A stretch of DNA of 64,000 bases from Fidelibacterota bacterium. Lineage in GTDB: Bacteria; Fidelibacterota; Fidelibacteria; Fidelibacterales; Fidelibacteraceae. The position numbers were made by a program, and so were the translations under genes. The stretch spans positions 73,114 to 137,113 of the forward strand of contig JAQUPD010000001.1 of assembly GCA_028716785.1 (NCBI GenBank). The letters are read 5' to 3'. Shown one piece after another: positions 33,370 to 44,053 of the stretch (position 1 is its first letter; each line of letters opens with the position of its first letter). The notes beneath the pieces were generated by a model. That model was given only the letters and a program-made list of their open reading frames with translations, was not told where the DNA came from and searched no databases.

Positions 33370-33863
33370 CGTTCACTCACTTTTTCTGGTGATTCTGCCT
33401 TGTCTACCGGATGGACTGTCCAATGTTGTTCAGGGAAAAATTCCTCTGTACTTCCATCAGGTTTTTGAAGCACAACTCGTTTAATAAAAGCATTAGCAAT
33501 CATTGCTTTGCACATGTTACAAATGAATTCATGGCCATACACATACATGGTCCCATCCGCTGTTGAGTGTCCATTTCGGGCTGCGAGAACAATGGCATTG
33601 GATTCGGCATGGGAGCCAACAGCCCGACAAAGTTCCAGGTTTGTGCCCGATTGAATATTATGTGTTTCACGATAACAAAAGCCGTATTCCAGACTGTTTT
33701 TTTGAAAGCTTGGAGCACCATTATAGCCTGTCGATATGATATCCTTATTGTGGACAATCACAGCACCCACTTGTTTCCTTAGGCAAGATGACCGTCGGGA
33801 AACCACTTTCGCAATTTCCAAAAAATACTCATCCCATGTGGGACGTTCAGGTCGTTTATTCAT
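33366..33863 (-). CDS. dCMP deaminase family protein
   Basis: SRRSSCLRKQVGAVIVHNKDIISTGYNGAP; HAESNAI zinc motif; CNMCKAMI. Confidence 0.88.
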   Translation of the reverse strand: MNKRPERPTWDEYFLEIAKVVSRRSSCLRKQVGAVIVHNKDIISTGYNGAPSFQKNSLEYGFCYRETHNIQSGTNLELCRAVGSHAESNAIVLAARNGHSTADGTMYVYGHEFICNMCKAMIANAFIKRVVLQKPDGSTEEFFPEQHWTVHPVDKAESPEKVSER

Positions 33864-34803
33864 CGTTTTTCCTTATTGTTTCAATGGTTAGTTTTCCAGT
33901 TTTGAACTCCAAGGTATATCGCAAAAAATCGTGGGCTGCATAACTTCGGGGAAAAATATCCCGCAGCTCTTTTTCTATAACATTTGTATCACCATAGCGT
34001 TCCGAAAAATGTGTGGCAATCAAATACTTTACTTCATTTTCTTTTGCCGCTGTTGCAGCATATTTGGTAGTAAGATGTTTATATTGCAAGGCAAGTTCGG
34101 CATCATCTTTTAAATAGGTTGTTTCACACAACACAAGATCAGCATCTTTCATCAAAGTCTTTAGATGGTTGCCAGGAGCAGTATCGGCCACATAGGCAAA
34201 GATTTGTGGAGGGACTTCTTTTGAAACATGATCTTGAGTTACAATCCCCTTTGGCGTTTGAAGTTTTCCATTTTTTTGCAGGATTCCAACAGATTTCCCT
34301 GAAATTTCTAATGCCTGGAGTTTTTCTTTATCAAACCGATATCCTTTTGGTTTTACTAGACGATAGCCATAGGTAGGAATACGGTGTTGAAGGGCTACGG
34401 CTTCAATATGGAGCTTTCCTGCCTGCGCTATAACGCCCTCTTTAACAATTGGAATTTTTTGGAGAATAAGATCATTTTGAAATTCTGAACAGCTTAAGAG
34501 CTTTGTAAGATACGCTTCCCCCTCTTGAGGATAAATAAGCATAATAGGATAAGGAACCCGTGCAAGAGCTAATCGCTGGATAACTCCAGGGAGTCCAAGA
34601 CAATGATCCCCATGAAAATGTGAAAGACAAATTATCCGGACCGACGGGACAGACAATCCTCCTAAAATAAACTGCCGTTGAATTCCCTCTCCTGGATCAA
34701 AAAGAATGGCTTGGTCTTCCCACCGAAGAAAATATCCCCCATGGTTCCGAGTTTCTGTTGGTAACTGGGAAGCTGTTCCCAGGATGTTCAATTCCATAGA
34801 CAT
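33856..34803 (-). CDS. rnz: ribonuclease Z
   Basis: MELNILGTASQLPTETRNHGGYFLRW; LSHFHGDHCLGLPG; ATHFSERYGD. Confidence 0.92.
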   Translation of the reverse strand: MSMELNILGTASQLPTETRNHGGYFLRWEDQAILFDPGEGIQRQFILGGLSVPSVRIICLSHFHGDHCLGLPGVIQRLALARVPYPIMLIYPQEGEAYLTKLLSCSEFQNDLILQKIPIVKEGVIAQAGKLHIEAVALQHRIPTYGYRLVKPKGYRFDKEKLQALEISGKSVGILQKNGKLQTPKGIVTQDHVSKEVPPQIFAYVADTAPGNHLKTLMKDADLVLCETTYLKDDAELALQYKHLTTKYAATAAKENEVKYLIATHFSERYGDTNVIEKELRDIFPRSYAAHDFLRYTLEFKTGKLTIETIRKNDE

Positions 34804-34894
34804 CGTTTGGTTTGAATGTAATGGGTTTTAAACAGATTTAAAATATTGGACATTATTTTCTTGCTATTCCGAAGGATTCCATGAAAATTTTACC

Positions 34895-35980
34895 ATGGCT
34901 GATTCAACGCTTCAGATAATTCACTATCTTGCATCTCGTTATTGTGCTGGTCGGCGGACAGGAACAGAAGGATCTATAAACGCCCGAAAGTATATAATTC
35001 GTCAAATGCAGGATTTGGGAATTCTTCCTTTTTACGGGGAAGAATATATTCAACCACTTTTGAATTTACCAGGGGGGATTGAGGGCGCTAATATTTTAGG
35101 TTATATTCCGGGAAGGGGACACTTAAAAAATCGTTATATCATGATAGAAGCTCACTACGATCATTTGGGCTTGCAGGAAGAAGATCTGGGTTATTTTCCT
35201 GGTGCCGATGACAATGCTGCAGCCATAGGGATAATCCTTAAAGCGGCAGGACTTTTTCATGCAACCCCTCCAGAAGCAAAGAATTGGCGATCTATCCTTG
35301 TGGCATTTTTTGATGCAGAAGAGCCCCCCTTCTTTAATTCTCCCTACATGGGTATTGAACATTTTTGTCATGAAAATTCTGATGTTCTTCAAACCATTGA
35401 TTTGGCTATATTTCTGGATCTTATTGGACATGGATTAGGATCAGGGACGCATGAAAAAATTATGGACTCCTTTTTTCTCACAGGTGCTGAAAAATGTTAT
35501 GTCTATTCTATTTTAACAGATTTAGAAACGGCTATTGAAGGAATTTATCCACGGCAAATGGGCATCCACGCTGTTCCTCCATCAGGAAATTATCTTGCAT
35601 TTAAAAAGCGAGAGCGCCCTTTTATCTTTGCAACGTGTGGAAGAAATCACTTTTATCACACCCTCTTCGATTCTGCAGAAAAATTGGATTATCCAAAAAT
35701 AAACCGATTAGCTCTCTACTTCTCCCATCTTCTTTGCGCTTTATCTACTGCAACACCTTCTTATTTTGTGTATAATCCAAAGGGTGCCGCCGATGCCGAA
35801 TCCCTCAAATCCTTAAAAGCCCTCTTCCAGGTTATGGATCCCAATACTCCAAATTTGACAAATATCCTTAAGTTTATTGAAAAAGCTGAAAAAATCTGTG
35901 AAATCCAGGGAAATCTTCCCCCCAATGAACAATCAAAATTCCTTCATCTGGTTTCACTTATTGAACATTATGTGTCCTGA
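34895..35980 (+). CDS. M28-family metallopeptidase
   Basis: GYIPGRGHLKNRYIMIEAHYDHLG...PGADDNAAAIG...FFDAEEPP...DLIGHG: M28 metal ligands. Confidence 0.85.
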   Translation: MADSTLQIIHYLASRYCAGRRTGTEGSINARKYIIRQMQDLGILPFYGEEYIQPLLNLPGGIEGANILGYIPGRGHLKNRYIMIEAHYDHLGLQEEDLGYFPGADDNAAAIGIILKAAGLFHATPPEAKNWRSILVAFFDAEEPPFFNSPYMGIEHFCHENSDVLQTIDLAIFLDLIGHGLGSGTHEKIMDSFFLTGAEKCYVYSILTDLETAIEGIYPRQMGIHAVPPSGNYLAFKKRERPFIFATCGRNHFYHTLFDSAEKLDYPKINRLALYFSHLLCALSTATPSYFVYNPKGAADAESLKSLKALFQVMDPNTPNLTNILKFIEKAEKICEIQGNLPPNEQSKFLHLVSLIEHYVS

Positions 35981-36077
35981 AACACAACAATCCTAAGAGG
36001 TAAGAAATTTTTTGATAACAACAAGTATTTTCACAAAATTAGACAATTGAACACAACAGCATCATAAGGAGAAAATT

Positions 36078-37217
36078 ATGAAAGCTAAAAAAGGTCTTAG
36101 TGTTTTACTTATTCTCATTTTGTGTATTCCCTTTAACACATTAAAAGCCCAGAGTTTGGAAGAAACATTGCGACAATTGCTGGGTGAGAATGCCAAAGGT
36201 TATGTAAAACCTATCGTCAATGCCCTTGGTGTTGGAATAAATAGCGGATTGTACCGAAAGGCTTCAACACAAACGGCAACAATCCCTCTGCCTCTTGGTT
36301 TTGATCTTGGTATTATCATGAATGTTATCCCAATCCCCGATTCATACATGACATTTGAGTATTCTTTGATGGAAAACAGCGTCACATTCCCTTTAAGTAC
36401 AATCGAAGCGCTTATTGCTCTCCCCGAAGATAAACGTCCTGACGATGTTACTCTCTATTTTAATGAAATTTATGATAACGGCGGGATTACAGAAACACCC
36501 ACAATTGCAAGTGATGAAGAGGGCGTTCACCTTACAACACGGTCAGAAGATGAAGTATATATGGCTCTTCGAACCCATTTGATAGAAGATCAAGGAATGT
36601 CTGCTACTGATGTTGATACCTACCTTCAGCCCCATATCATGAACTTTCTTGATCAAAATCTTGATGTGCTTGCTCCTAATTTTCCCTTTCCCGATGGATT
36701 AAATCTAAGCATTGTGCCGACCGCAAATATTCAGGCAAACGTCCGAATTCCTTTTGGCATTGAACTTCAAGCCCGCTATATTCCAAAAATTAAAATCAAC
36801 GATGATTTAGGCAACTTCACCATGTATGGTGCTGGCCTTCGCAAAGACTTGCCAGTTCCTATTGTTGATGTCTCAGTTGGTGCCTTCTATCAAATCGCAA
36901 AAGTTGGGACTATTATTGAAGCCACAAATATTAACTACCATGCAGAGATTGGGAAATCACTTCCTATTATAAGTCCTTATGTTGGGATTGGTTACGATCA
37001 ATCCACCATTGATGTAAATTACACCATCCCAGCAGGAATAATCCCTGGGATAAATGAAGAACAGAAAATAGCCTTATCTATGGATGGGGATAATCATCTT
37101 CGCTTTACGGGCGGTTTTACGCTTAAAGTTATTCCCTTCACCTTTATCAATGCAGAAGTTGCCTGGGTTGAGGATTATTTTATCGCCACAGCGGGCTTGG
37201 GATTTATTTTTAAATAG
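36078..37217 (+). CDS. hypothetical outer-membrane protein, DUF6588-like
   Basis: Signal peptide; alternating beta strands; ends in FIATAGLGFIFK. Confidence 0.55.
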   Translation: MKAKKGLSVLLILILCIPFNTLKAQSLEETLRQLLGENAKGYVKPIVNALGVGINSGLYRKASTQTATIPLPLGFDLGIIMNVIPIPDSYMTFEYSLMENSVTFPLSTIEALIALPEDKRPDDVTLYFNEIYDNGGITETPTIASDEEGVHLTTRSEDEVYMALRTHLIEDQGMSATDVDTYLQPHIMNFLDQNLDVLAPNFPFPDGLNLSIVPTANIQANVRIPFGIELQARYIPKIKINDDLGNFTMYGAGLRKDLPVPIVDVSVGAFYQIAKVGTIIEATNINYHAEIGKSLPIISPYVGIGYDQSTIDVNYTIPAGIIPGINEEQKIALSMDGDNHLRFTGGFTLKVIPFTFINAEVAWVEDYFIATAGLGFIFK

Positions 37218-37244
37218 AAAATTAATTAAAATTTTTTATGAATA

Positions 37245-37267
37245 GGGCAGCCAAACTGCCCCTTTTT
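37245..37267 (+). terminator. Rho-independent terminator of 36078..37217
   Basis: GGGCAG-CCAAA-CTGCCC-CTTTTT; overlaps the 3' end of cysS. Confidence 0.75.
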
Positions 37268-38684
37268 ACTGTTTTTTTCGATAAGTAGTCTCTTCTTTAC
37301 GATCAATCAATTCAATACCTGCTTTTAATAAGGTATCTCGGATTGCATCGGCTTTAGACCACTCTCGATTTTTACGCGCTTTATTTCGTTCTTCGATTAA
37401 CGCTTCTATAGTTTTTGTATCCAGCGTTGGGGCACTGTTTTTTTCCTCCCAGAAAATAATGCCTAACACGTTATCTATTTTTTTAAAAGCATCAAGAATA
37501 ATCTGGCGATCCCTTGAAGTAAAAAGAGATGTTGTCTTTAAACGATTCACAGATCGAATCATTTCATAGAGAGCCGCCAGAGCAGAAGAGATATTCAAAT
37601 CATCATCCATGGCCATTTCAAATTTTTCAAGCATCTGAGATATTTCTTTTTTCACAGGTTCGTGGGGTAACCCTTCTTGATGAATGTTTTCCAGTTCAAA
37701 CAAAAAATCATCAATCCGTTTCAAAGCCTTCTCAGATTGCTCTAAAAGGGAAAAGCCAAAATTTAGTTTTTGACGATAGTGGGTAGAAAGAAGGGTATAG
37801 CGAATAACTCGAGGTGAATAACCTTTTTTCATTAAACCATGAATATAAATAATATTTCCCAAAGACTTGCTCATTTTTTCGCCTTCCCACAGAAGGTGTT
37901 CACAATGTAACCAGTAGTGAGCAAAGGGTTTCCCTGTTGCGCTTTCACTTTGGGCAATTTCATTTTCGTGGTGAGGAAAAATATTATCAACGCCTCCTGT
38001 GTGAATATCAAAGGTCTCTCCTAAATATTTCATAGACATGGCAGAGCACTCAATATGCCAGCCTGGCCGCCCTTTTCCTAAAGGGGTTTCCCAGTATATA
38101 TCCCCATCTTCCGGTTTCCATGCTTTCCACAAAGCAAAATCGTGAACAGATTCTTTTTCATATTCGTCACTCTCCACCCGGTTACCAACACGAAGATTCT
38201 CTGTATCTAAATTTTGCAAGCGACCATAGCGAGGAAAGGTTGAAATTTTAAAGAAAATATTACCATCTGCTGTCCGATAAGCAAAACCCTTGTCCAACAG
38301 TCGCTGAACTAATGCGACCATGTCATCAATATGTTCCGTTGCCAAAGGAAAAACTTCCGCTTTGTCAATCTTTAAGGTATTAAGGTCATGAAAAAAAGCG
38401 TCAATATAGGGCTGCGTATACTCTTTCAGAGGAATTCTTTCCTCATAACACCGACGGATAATTTTATCATCCACATCTGTCAGGTTCATTACTTGTTTTA
38501 CAGCATAGCCTTTATATTTTAAATACCTTTTTAGTTGATCTTCAAAAAGATAGGCTCTGAAATTTCCAATATGGGCATAGTTATACACTGTTGGGCCACA
38601 GGTATACATTTTTACAATGCCTTCATTTAAAGGTATAAATAGCTCTTTTTTTCGCGTAAGGGTATTGTAAAATATTAGGCTCAT
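37266..38684 (-). CDS. cysS: cysteinyl-tRNA synthetase
   Basis: MYTCGPTVYNYAHIGNFRAYLFED; GRPGWHIECSAM; KMSKSLGN. Confidence 0.97.
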   Translation of the reverse strand: MSLIFYNTLTRKKELFIPLNEGIVKMYTCGPTVYNYAHIGNFRAYLFEDQLKRYLKYKGYAVKQVMNLTDVDDKIIRRCYEERIPLKEYTQPYIDAFFHDLNTLKIDKAEVFPLATEHIDDMVALVQRLLDKGFAYRTADGNIFFKISTFPRYGRLQNLDTENLRVGNRVESDEYEKESVHDFALWKAWKPEDGDIYWETPLGKGRPGWHIECSAMSMKYLGETFDIHTGGVDNIFPHHENEIAQSESATGKPFAHYWLHCEHLLWEGEKMSKSLGNIIYIHGLMKKGYSPRVIRYTLLSTHYRQKLNFGFSLLEQSEKALKRIDDFLFELENIHQEGLPHEPVKKEISQMLEKFEMAMDDDLNISSALAALYEMIRSVNRLKTTSLFTSRDRQIILDAFKKIDNVLGIIFWEEKNSAPTLDTKTIEALIEERNKARKNREWSKADAIRDTLLKAGIELIDRKEETTYRKKQ

Positions 38685-39697
38685 CGTAACTTCTTTTTGT
38701 GAAAACGAGTTAAGGCATCATTTACAATCCATGCGATCAGTTCGGGGAATGACATACCGTGGACTTTTGCAGATTTAGGTAATAAACTTGTCGCCGTCAT
38801 TCCTGGTAGAGTATTTGCTTCTAAAAAATAGATGTCTTTTTCGTCTTTTACTCGAAAATCAATACGCGCATAACTTTCAAGTCCCAAAATATTCCACACG
38901 GCAAGAGCTTGTTCTTTAAGCTGATTCGTAAGAACGTGCGAAAGCGGTGCAGGTACAAGATAGTGGCTTTTCCCAGAGATATACTTCGTCTCAAAGGTAT
39001 ACACCCCTCCTTCGGGAACAATTTCAATAAGGGGAAAGGGGATTCCGCCCACAATGGGAACGGTGAGTTCCTGACCTGGAATATATTCCTCAATTAAAAG
39101 AGTCGTATCATATTTTAAAGCATCCTTGAGGAATGGCTTCAGATCACAGGGCTCCATAAGGACATGGAGACCAACGGAAGACCCAGCATTATTAGGCTTT
39201 ATCACGAGGGGAAACTGAAGCGATTTTTGATCTATTTTTTCAGGATCAGAAATTTGAATTACATCAGCACTTTTAACACCAACCGTTTTGGCAAGGGTTT
39301 TTGAAAGGAACTTATCCATAGCTAGGGCAGAGGCCAAAGGCCCTGAACCAGTATAGGGAATATCTGCCATTTCCAAAACAGCCGGGATAATGCCATTTTC
39401 CCCACTTCCACCATGAAGAGCATTAAAAATTACATCGATTTTCATCGTTTTTAATTCACGGATATGTTCGATAAAGACACTTTCATCTCTCGTAACCATA
39501 TTCTCAAAGTGATCATCGGCAACATTGGATGTTTCCAACGATTCCCGAAAAGAATCCATGGTGTCCCAAGGAGTTGAAGGATCAACATAGATCACAGAAT
39601 GTCCCAACGATTCCAATGCCTTTCCCACGGCCATGCCTGTTGCAAGGGAAACATTTCTTTCAGAAGAAGCACCCCCGAGTAAAATACAAAGATTCAT
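38681..39697 (-). CDS. ddl: D-alanine--D-alanine ligase
   Basis: VIFNALHGGSGENGIIPAVLEMADIPYTGSGPLASALAMDK; EANTLPGMTATSLLPKSA. Confidence 0.95.
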   Translation of the reverse strand: MNLCILLGGASSERNVSLATGMAVGKALESLGHSVIYVDPSTPWDTMDSFRESLETSNVADDHFENMVTRDESVFIEHIRELKTMKIDVIFNALHGGSGENGIIPAVLEMADIPYTGSGPLASALAMDKFLSKTLAKTVGVKSADVIQISDPEKIDQKSLQFPLVIKPNNAGSSVGLHVLMEPCDLKPFLKDALKYDTTLLIEEYIPGQELTVPIVGGIPFPLIEIVPEGGVYTFETKYISGKSHYLVPAPLSHVLTNQLKEQALAVWNILGLESYARIDFRVKDEKDIYFLEANTLPGMTATSLLPKSAKVHGMSFPELIAWIVNDALTRFHKKKLR

Positions 39698-40254
39698 GGA
39701 ATATCCTTTACAAGAAACGATACAGCGCTTTCAAGATTGTCAACAACCATAAATTTAGCACCTTTTTCTTTCAGTTTCTCCTCGGTTCTTTTTCCCTTTC
39801 CTGTTCGGACAAGGATAAAGGGGATCCCTGCATTGTTGGCCATTTCATAATCCGTTAAAGCATCGCCTATCATGATTGATTCCTTCAGAGATAGTTGATA
39901 CTCTTTGACCGCCTTTTGAAGCATCCCTGTTTTTGGCTTTCGGCATGAACATTCTTCCTCCGGAAGATGAGGACAATAATAATAATCTGTGATTTTTCCC
40001 CCGGTGGATTCAGTATATGTTATAACCTTTTGGAACATTTTCTCTACAGTTTTTTCATCAAAAAATCGACGATTAATGCCAGATTGATTACTTATAATAA
40101 AAATTCGAATTCCCTTTTCAGTCAATTTACGAATGGCTTCCGGCACAAAAGGATAAACAATTATTTCTTCTTCAGATCGGAGGTACTCATCCTTATCTTC
40201 TTTATCTTCATTTAAAACACCATCTCTATCCAGAAAAACTGTCTGTATCTTCAT
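39694..40254 (-). CDS. HAD-family D,D-heptose 1,7-bisphosphate / histidinol phosphatase-like
   Basis: VFLDRDGVLNED; ISNQSGINRRFF; CPHLPEEECSCRKPKTGML (Zn loop); MIGDALTDYEMANNAGI. Confidence 0.88.
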   Translation of the reverse strand: MKIQTVFLDRDGVLNEDKEDKDEYLRSEEEIIVYPFVPEAIRKLTEKGIRIFIISNQSGINRRFFDEKTVEKMFQKVITYTESTGGKITDYYYCPHLPEEECSCRKPKTGMLQKAVKEYQLSLKESIMIGDALTDYEMANNAGIPFILVRTGKGKRTEEKLKEKGAKFMVVDNLESAVSFLVKDIP

Positions 40255-40334
40255 GGATGAAATTTAAGAGGAAGGAAGATAAAAATCAGCCGAATATCCT
40301 TGAAGAAATGAAATAATAATCAGTAATTTGATAT

Positions 40335-41771
40335 ATGATTCATTTTTCTTTCCCTTCCAAAGTAATCATAGTGAGTTTTCTCCTATGGATTTCTGGGATA
40401 AAAGCAGGTGAACAACACACCATAATCAATGGGACTTTTTTAGGTGGACCGGAACGAAATTATTATGGAAATGAGGCCCCCTCGCAGTTAAAACTTTATT
40501 GGTCACACTCTTTAGGTAAAGGAAAAACAACCCTTTCACGCAATGCACAGACTCGTACCTGGCAAGGATGCGGATGGACAGGCCAACCCTTATTAGTCAA
40601 AACACAGGATACTCTTTTTCTCATTCAAGGGGCATACGATTATCATCTGAAAAAAATTCGTGCTCAAGATGGGAAAATCGTATGGCAGTATGCTTTTGAT
40701 GATGTCATTAAAGGCACAGGCACCCTTTATTCTCACCCCAATACTGAACAACTCATCCTTCTTCAAGGAAGTCGTCTGGGATATAATACCTATCTTGATG
40801 CACCCTTTGTGACAAGTTACAGAGCCATTGATTTTGATACGGGTAATGAATTATGGAAATATAACGTTCCCTTCTATAACAGTTATAGTCGTGATGTTGA
40901 TGGTTCAGCTCTTATTGTAGATAGTCTAGCATATCTCGGCTTGGAAAATGGTCAATTTATTGTTTTTGATCCGCGCCCAGAAAAGGGCATCATTCGCGAT
41001 GGTTTTTTACAGCCTTCTCTTTTAGAAACCCATCCCCTATATTCTCCAAAGGATAAGGAAACCCATGGTTTAAATTTAGTGACAGAAAGTTCCCCCTGTT
41101 TATTGGGAGATCATATTTACATCACAGCAGGTTCAGGACATGTTTATGGATACAACTTGCAAACACGGAGCATTGATTGGGATTTTTATATCGGGAGTGA
41201 CATGGATGGTTCGCCAGTTGTAACATCGGATAGTTGTTTACTCATAACACTTGAAAAACAATACATCCCGGGAAAAGGCGGAGTAATGAAAATCAATCCA
41301 CAAAAATCGCCGACAGCTGAGTGTGTTGAATGGTTTTTACCCACAGGAAATTCACAGATAGCAGAATGGATGGGGGGTATTATAGGAAGTGCCGCAGTCA
41401 ATGATAAAACACGTCCTGAAGACTACCCTCATGTTGCTATTGTTAGTGCCCTTGATAGCGTGATGTATCTTATCGATTATAAAAAAATATCTGAGAAAAA
41501 AGTGTTGGGACCCGATAGCATTACTCTCTATCACAAACCAATCGTCTTGGATTCTGTGGTTATTGGTCCTTCAATTTCAACGCCTATTATTGTACAAGAT
41601 AAAATTATTGCTGCCAGTTATTGGGGGATTTATCTTTTTACTTATACATCTAAAGGAAGCATAAAACGCTTAGATACTCAACCTTTTGGGTGTGAAGCAA
41701 CGCCTGTTGTTTATAATAAAAAAATTTATATTGGTTCACGCAATGGTTATTTATATTGTTTTGGGGACTAA
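40335..41771 (+). CDS. exported PQQ-like beta-propeller repeat protein
   Basis: Signal peptide; repeated blades (KIRAQDGKIVWQYAF; AIDFDTGNELWKYNV; YGYNLQTRSIDWDFYIG; YIGSRNGYLYCFGD). Confidence 0.8.
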   Translation: MIHFSFPSKVIIVSFLLWISGIKAGEQHTIINGTFLGGPERNYYGNEAPSQLKLYWSHSLGKGKTTLSRNAQTRTWQGCGWTGQPLLVKTQDTLFLIQGAYDYHLKKIRAQDGKIVWQYAFDDVIKGTGTLYSHPNTEQLILLQGSRLGYNTYLDAPFVTSYRAIDFDTGNELWKYNVPFYNSYSRDVDGSALIVDSLAYLGLENGQFIVFDPRPEKGIIRDGFLQPSLLETHPLYSPKDKETHGLNLVTESSPCLLGDHIYITAGSGHVYGYNLQTRSIDWDFYIGSDMDGSPVVTSDSCLLITLEKQYIPGKGGVMKINPQKSPTAECVEWFLPTGNSQIAEWMGGIIGSAAVNDKTRPEDYPHVAIVSALDSVMYLIDYKKISEKKVLGPDSITLYHKPIVLDSVVIGPSISTPIIVQDKIIAASYWGIYLFTYTSKGSIKRLDTQPFGCEATPVVYNKKIYIGSRNGYLYCFGD

Positions 41772-42703
41772 AGAGATTCGTCTGTCCAAATATATTCAAT
41801 AGGATTCATAGGGTTATTATTATAACGTACTTCGTAGTGTAGGTGGGGGCCTGTTGATCGACCGGAATTACCAACATAGCCAATAAGTTCGCCACGGCGG
41901 ACTGTCTGACCTTTTTGAACATTCATTCGACTTAAATGGGCATAGATGGTTGAATATCCATAACCATGTTCAATTTTAACGGTATACCCATATCCTCCGT
42001 TATATCGTGCATAAACAACCCTTCCTCCAGCAGTGGCATAGGTATGTGTCCCAGATTTACATGCAATATCAATTCCCTGATGAAAGGTTCGTTCGCCATT
42101 AAAAGGATCACGCCGATAACCGTAATGTGATGAAACGTAACCTATTTTTGTAGGTGATATGGAGGGAATACTTTCCAAACGATCTTTTTGTGCCTGGAGC
42201 GTTTCAAAAAGCGCCTCATAGCTCATAAGTTCAAGCTTAACCGTTTGAGAAAGAGCTTTTAGATTCAAATCCATCGTTTCAAAAGCGGCTTTTTTATCGT
42301 CTTCCAGATTATTTAGATTTAACTCTCGAGTTACTCGGCCTCCCATGCCCATTTTTCGAATATCCTGATCAATTTCAGGCAAATTTGCATAGAGACGCAG
42401 TGCTTTATCTTTTTCAACAATAACATCGATTTGATTTTTAAGGGTTGAAATTCGGGTTTGCATTTCAGAAAGAATTGCATCTAAATCGTCGTTATTTGCA
42501 GTTACTGCTTTAATTTTTTCATCATAATAAATACCCGCAAAATATTGTGCAGTCCCATAAATAGTTAAAGATAAAACAAGAAAAACCAAGCACACAAGCT
42601 GAATCATACGGCGAATAGGAATGACTGTTTCGCGCATTTCTGAAGCGTTTTCATAAAAGATAAGAAACCGCTTATGATGATTTTTCTTTGAGTGCGATGC
42701 CAT
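41768..42703 (-). CDS. M23-family murein endopeptidase, membrane-anchored
   Basis: HQGIDIACKSGTHTYATAGGRVVYARYNGGYGYTVKIEHGYGYSTIYAHLSRM...GSTGPHLHYEVR-type motif (SGRSTGPHLHYEVRYN). Confidence 0.92.
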   Translation of the reverse strand: MASHSKKNHHKRFLIFYENASEMRETVIPIRRMIQLVCLVFLVLSLTIYGTAQYFAGIYYDEKIKAVTANNDDLDAILSEMQTRISTLKNQIDVIVEKDKALRLYANLPEIDQDIRKMGMGGRVTRELNLNNLEDDKKAAFETMDLNLKALSQTVKLELMSYEALFETLQAQKDRLESIPSISPTKIGYVSSHYGYRRDPFNGERTFHQGIDIACKSGTHTYATAGGRVVYARYNGGYGYTVKIEHGYGYSTIYAHLSRMNVQKGQTVRRGELIGYVGNSGRSTGPHLHYEVRYNNNPMNPIEYIWTDESL

Positions 42704-42743
42704 ACTTTTATAGTTTAAGTATGATTTTCATTTCATTCAAGGA

Positions 42744-43616
42744 TTAACCTAAAAATTTTTGCAAAAGTCTGGCGCGACTAATATGACGAAGTTTTTGAAT
42801 TCCTTTTTCTTTAATTTGTCTTACCCGTTCTCGAGTAAGATGCATCTCTTCACCAATTTCTTCGAGGGTCATTTTGGAATAATTTTCCAATCCGTAATAC
42901 ATTTTTATAATCTTTTGCTCCCGTTCTGTAAGACTTTTCAAAACATCATGGAGTTCATATTTTAAGGATTCATCCATTAAATCCTGATCGGGTTCTTCCG
43001 CTTCTTTATCCTCAATGATATCCAAAAAAAAAGAGTCACTCTCGTCCACCACCGGCGCATCAACAGAAAGGGGTGATGCACTAAGCTGTAATGTTTTTTC
43101 CAGCATTACCTGATTTATATTCATATTTTGTGCTAATTCGTTAAAATTTGGTTCCCGCTCATATTGTTGTTCAAGATGTTCTAATTCCCGGGCATATTTA
43201 TTCATAACAGACACCATGGTGAGTGGAATACGAATAGTACGGGATTGCTCAGCCAATGCCTGGAGAATAGTTTGTTTAATCCACCAAACAGCATACGAAA
43301 TAAACTTAAATCCTCGACTTTCATCAAAGCGATGAGCAGCTTTAATAAGCCCTAAATTTCCAATATTAATCAGATCCTCCAGAGGAATTCCCCGATTTTG
43401 ATACTTTTTTGCAATGGAAACCACAAAACGAAGATTGGCACAAAGCATTTGATTGAGCGCTTTTTTATCACCCTGTTTTATTAAGCGACTGAGTCGAATC
43501 TCTTCTTCCGGCGAAAGGGGTTCTGTTTCAGCAATTTCTTTAAGATAGGTGGATAATTTAGGGCTCACCCCATCCTTCCGCATTCCATAAGAGATATTTT
43601 TTTTATTCTTCGTCAT
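42744..43616 (-). CDS. RNA polymerase sigma-70 factor (short SigA/RpoD-type)
   Basis: NLRFVVSIAKKYQNRGIPLEDLINIGNLGLIKAAHRFDESRGFKFISYAVWWIKQTILQAL; region 4 LTREREQ..YGL...TLEEIGEEMHLTRERVRQIKEKGIQKLR. Confidence 0.95.
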   Translation of the reverse strand: MTKNKKNISYGMRKDGVSPKLSTYLKEIAETEPLSPEEEIRLSRLIKQGDKKALNQMLCANLRFVVSIAKKYQNRGIPLEDLINIGNLGLIKAAHRFDESRGFKFISYAVWWIKQTILQALAEQSRTIRIPLTMVSVMNKYARELEHLEQQYEREPNFNELAQNMNINQVMLEKTLQLSASPLSVDAPVVDESDSFFLDIIEDKEAEEPDQDLMDESLKYELHDVLKSLTEREQKIIKMYYGLENYSKMTLEEIGEEMHLTRERVRQIKEKGIQKLRHISRARLLQKFLG

Positions 43617-43630
43617 CCCTTAAAAAATAT

Positions 43631-44053
43631 TTATCTCTCTTTTTTTTCATCAACAATATCGGGAACATCACCAGCAATGATATCTGCCGGATTTTCTTCT
43701 TCTGGAGATGATTCCTCTTCTGGCACTTTCCCGATTTTCGATATTTCATCCTTTATATCCTGAATCTTTTTTTCGTAACCCTTAATCTGATCAATGATCT
43801 CCTGAAACTCATTATCAGTAGAAAAATCTAATGTGTTATGCTCCTTTATCTCTTGATAAACCTTCTTACCTAGTTTTTCATAACCCTTCGTTAAATCTCT
43901 CCTTGCTTGATATAAATCATAATTCAATCGGGCTTTTTGAGTAAGATTTTCAGCTTTTTCAGCGGTGGTTTTTACAGCATCTTCTACTTTTGGACCATTT
44001 CTGTTCCACCAATCATCAAAAAATTTTTTTACATCATCATAGATTTTTGCCAT
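43631..44053 (-). CDS. hypothetical charged coiled-coil protein
   Basis: 140 aa; helical charged sequence; RBS (AAGGAGGCG) upstream. Confidence 0.6.
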   Translation of the reverse strand: MAKIYDDVKKFFDDWWNRNGPKVEDAVKTTAEKAENLTQKARLNYDLYQARRDLTKGYEKLGKKVYQEIKEHNTLDFSTDNEFQEIIDQIKGYEKKIQDIKDEISKIGKVPEEESSPEEENPADIIAGDVPDIVDEKKER

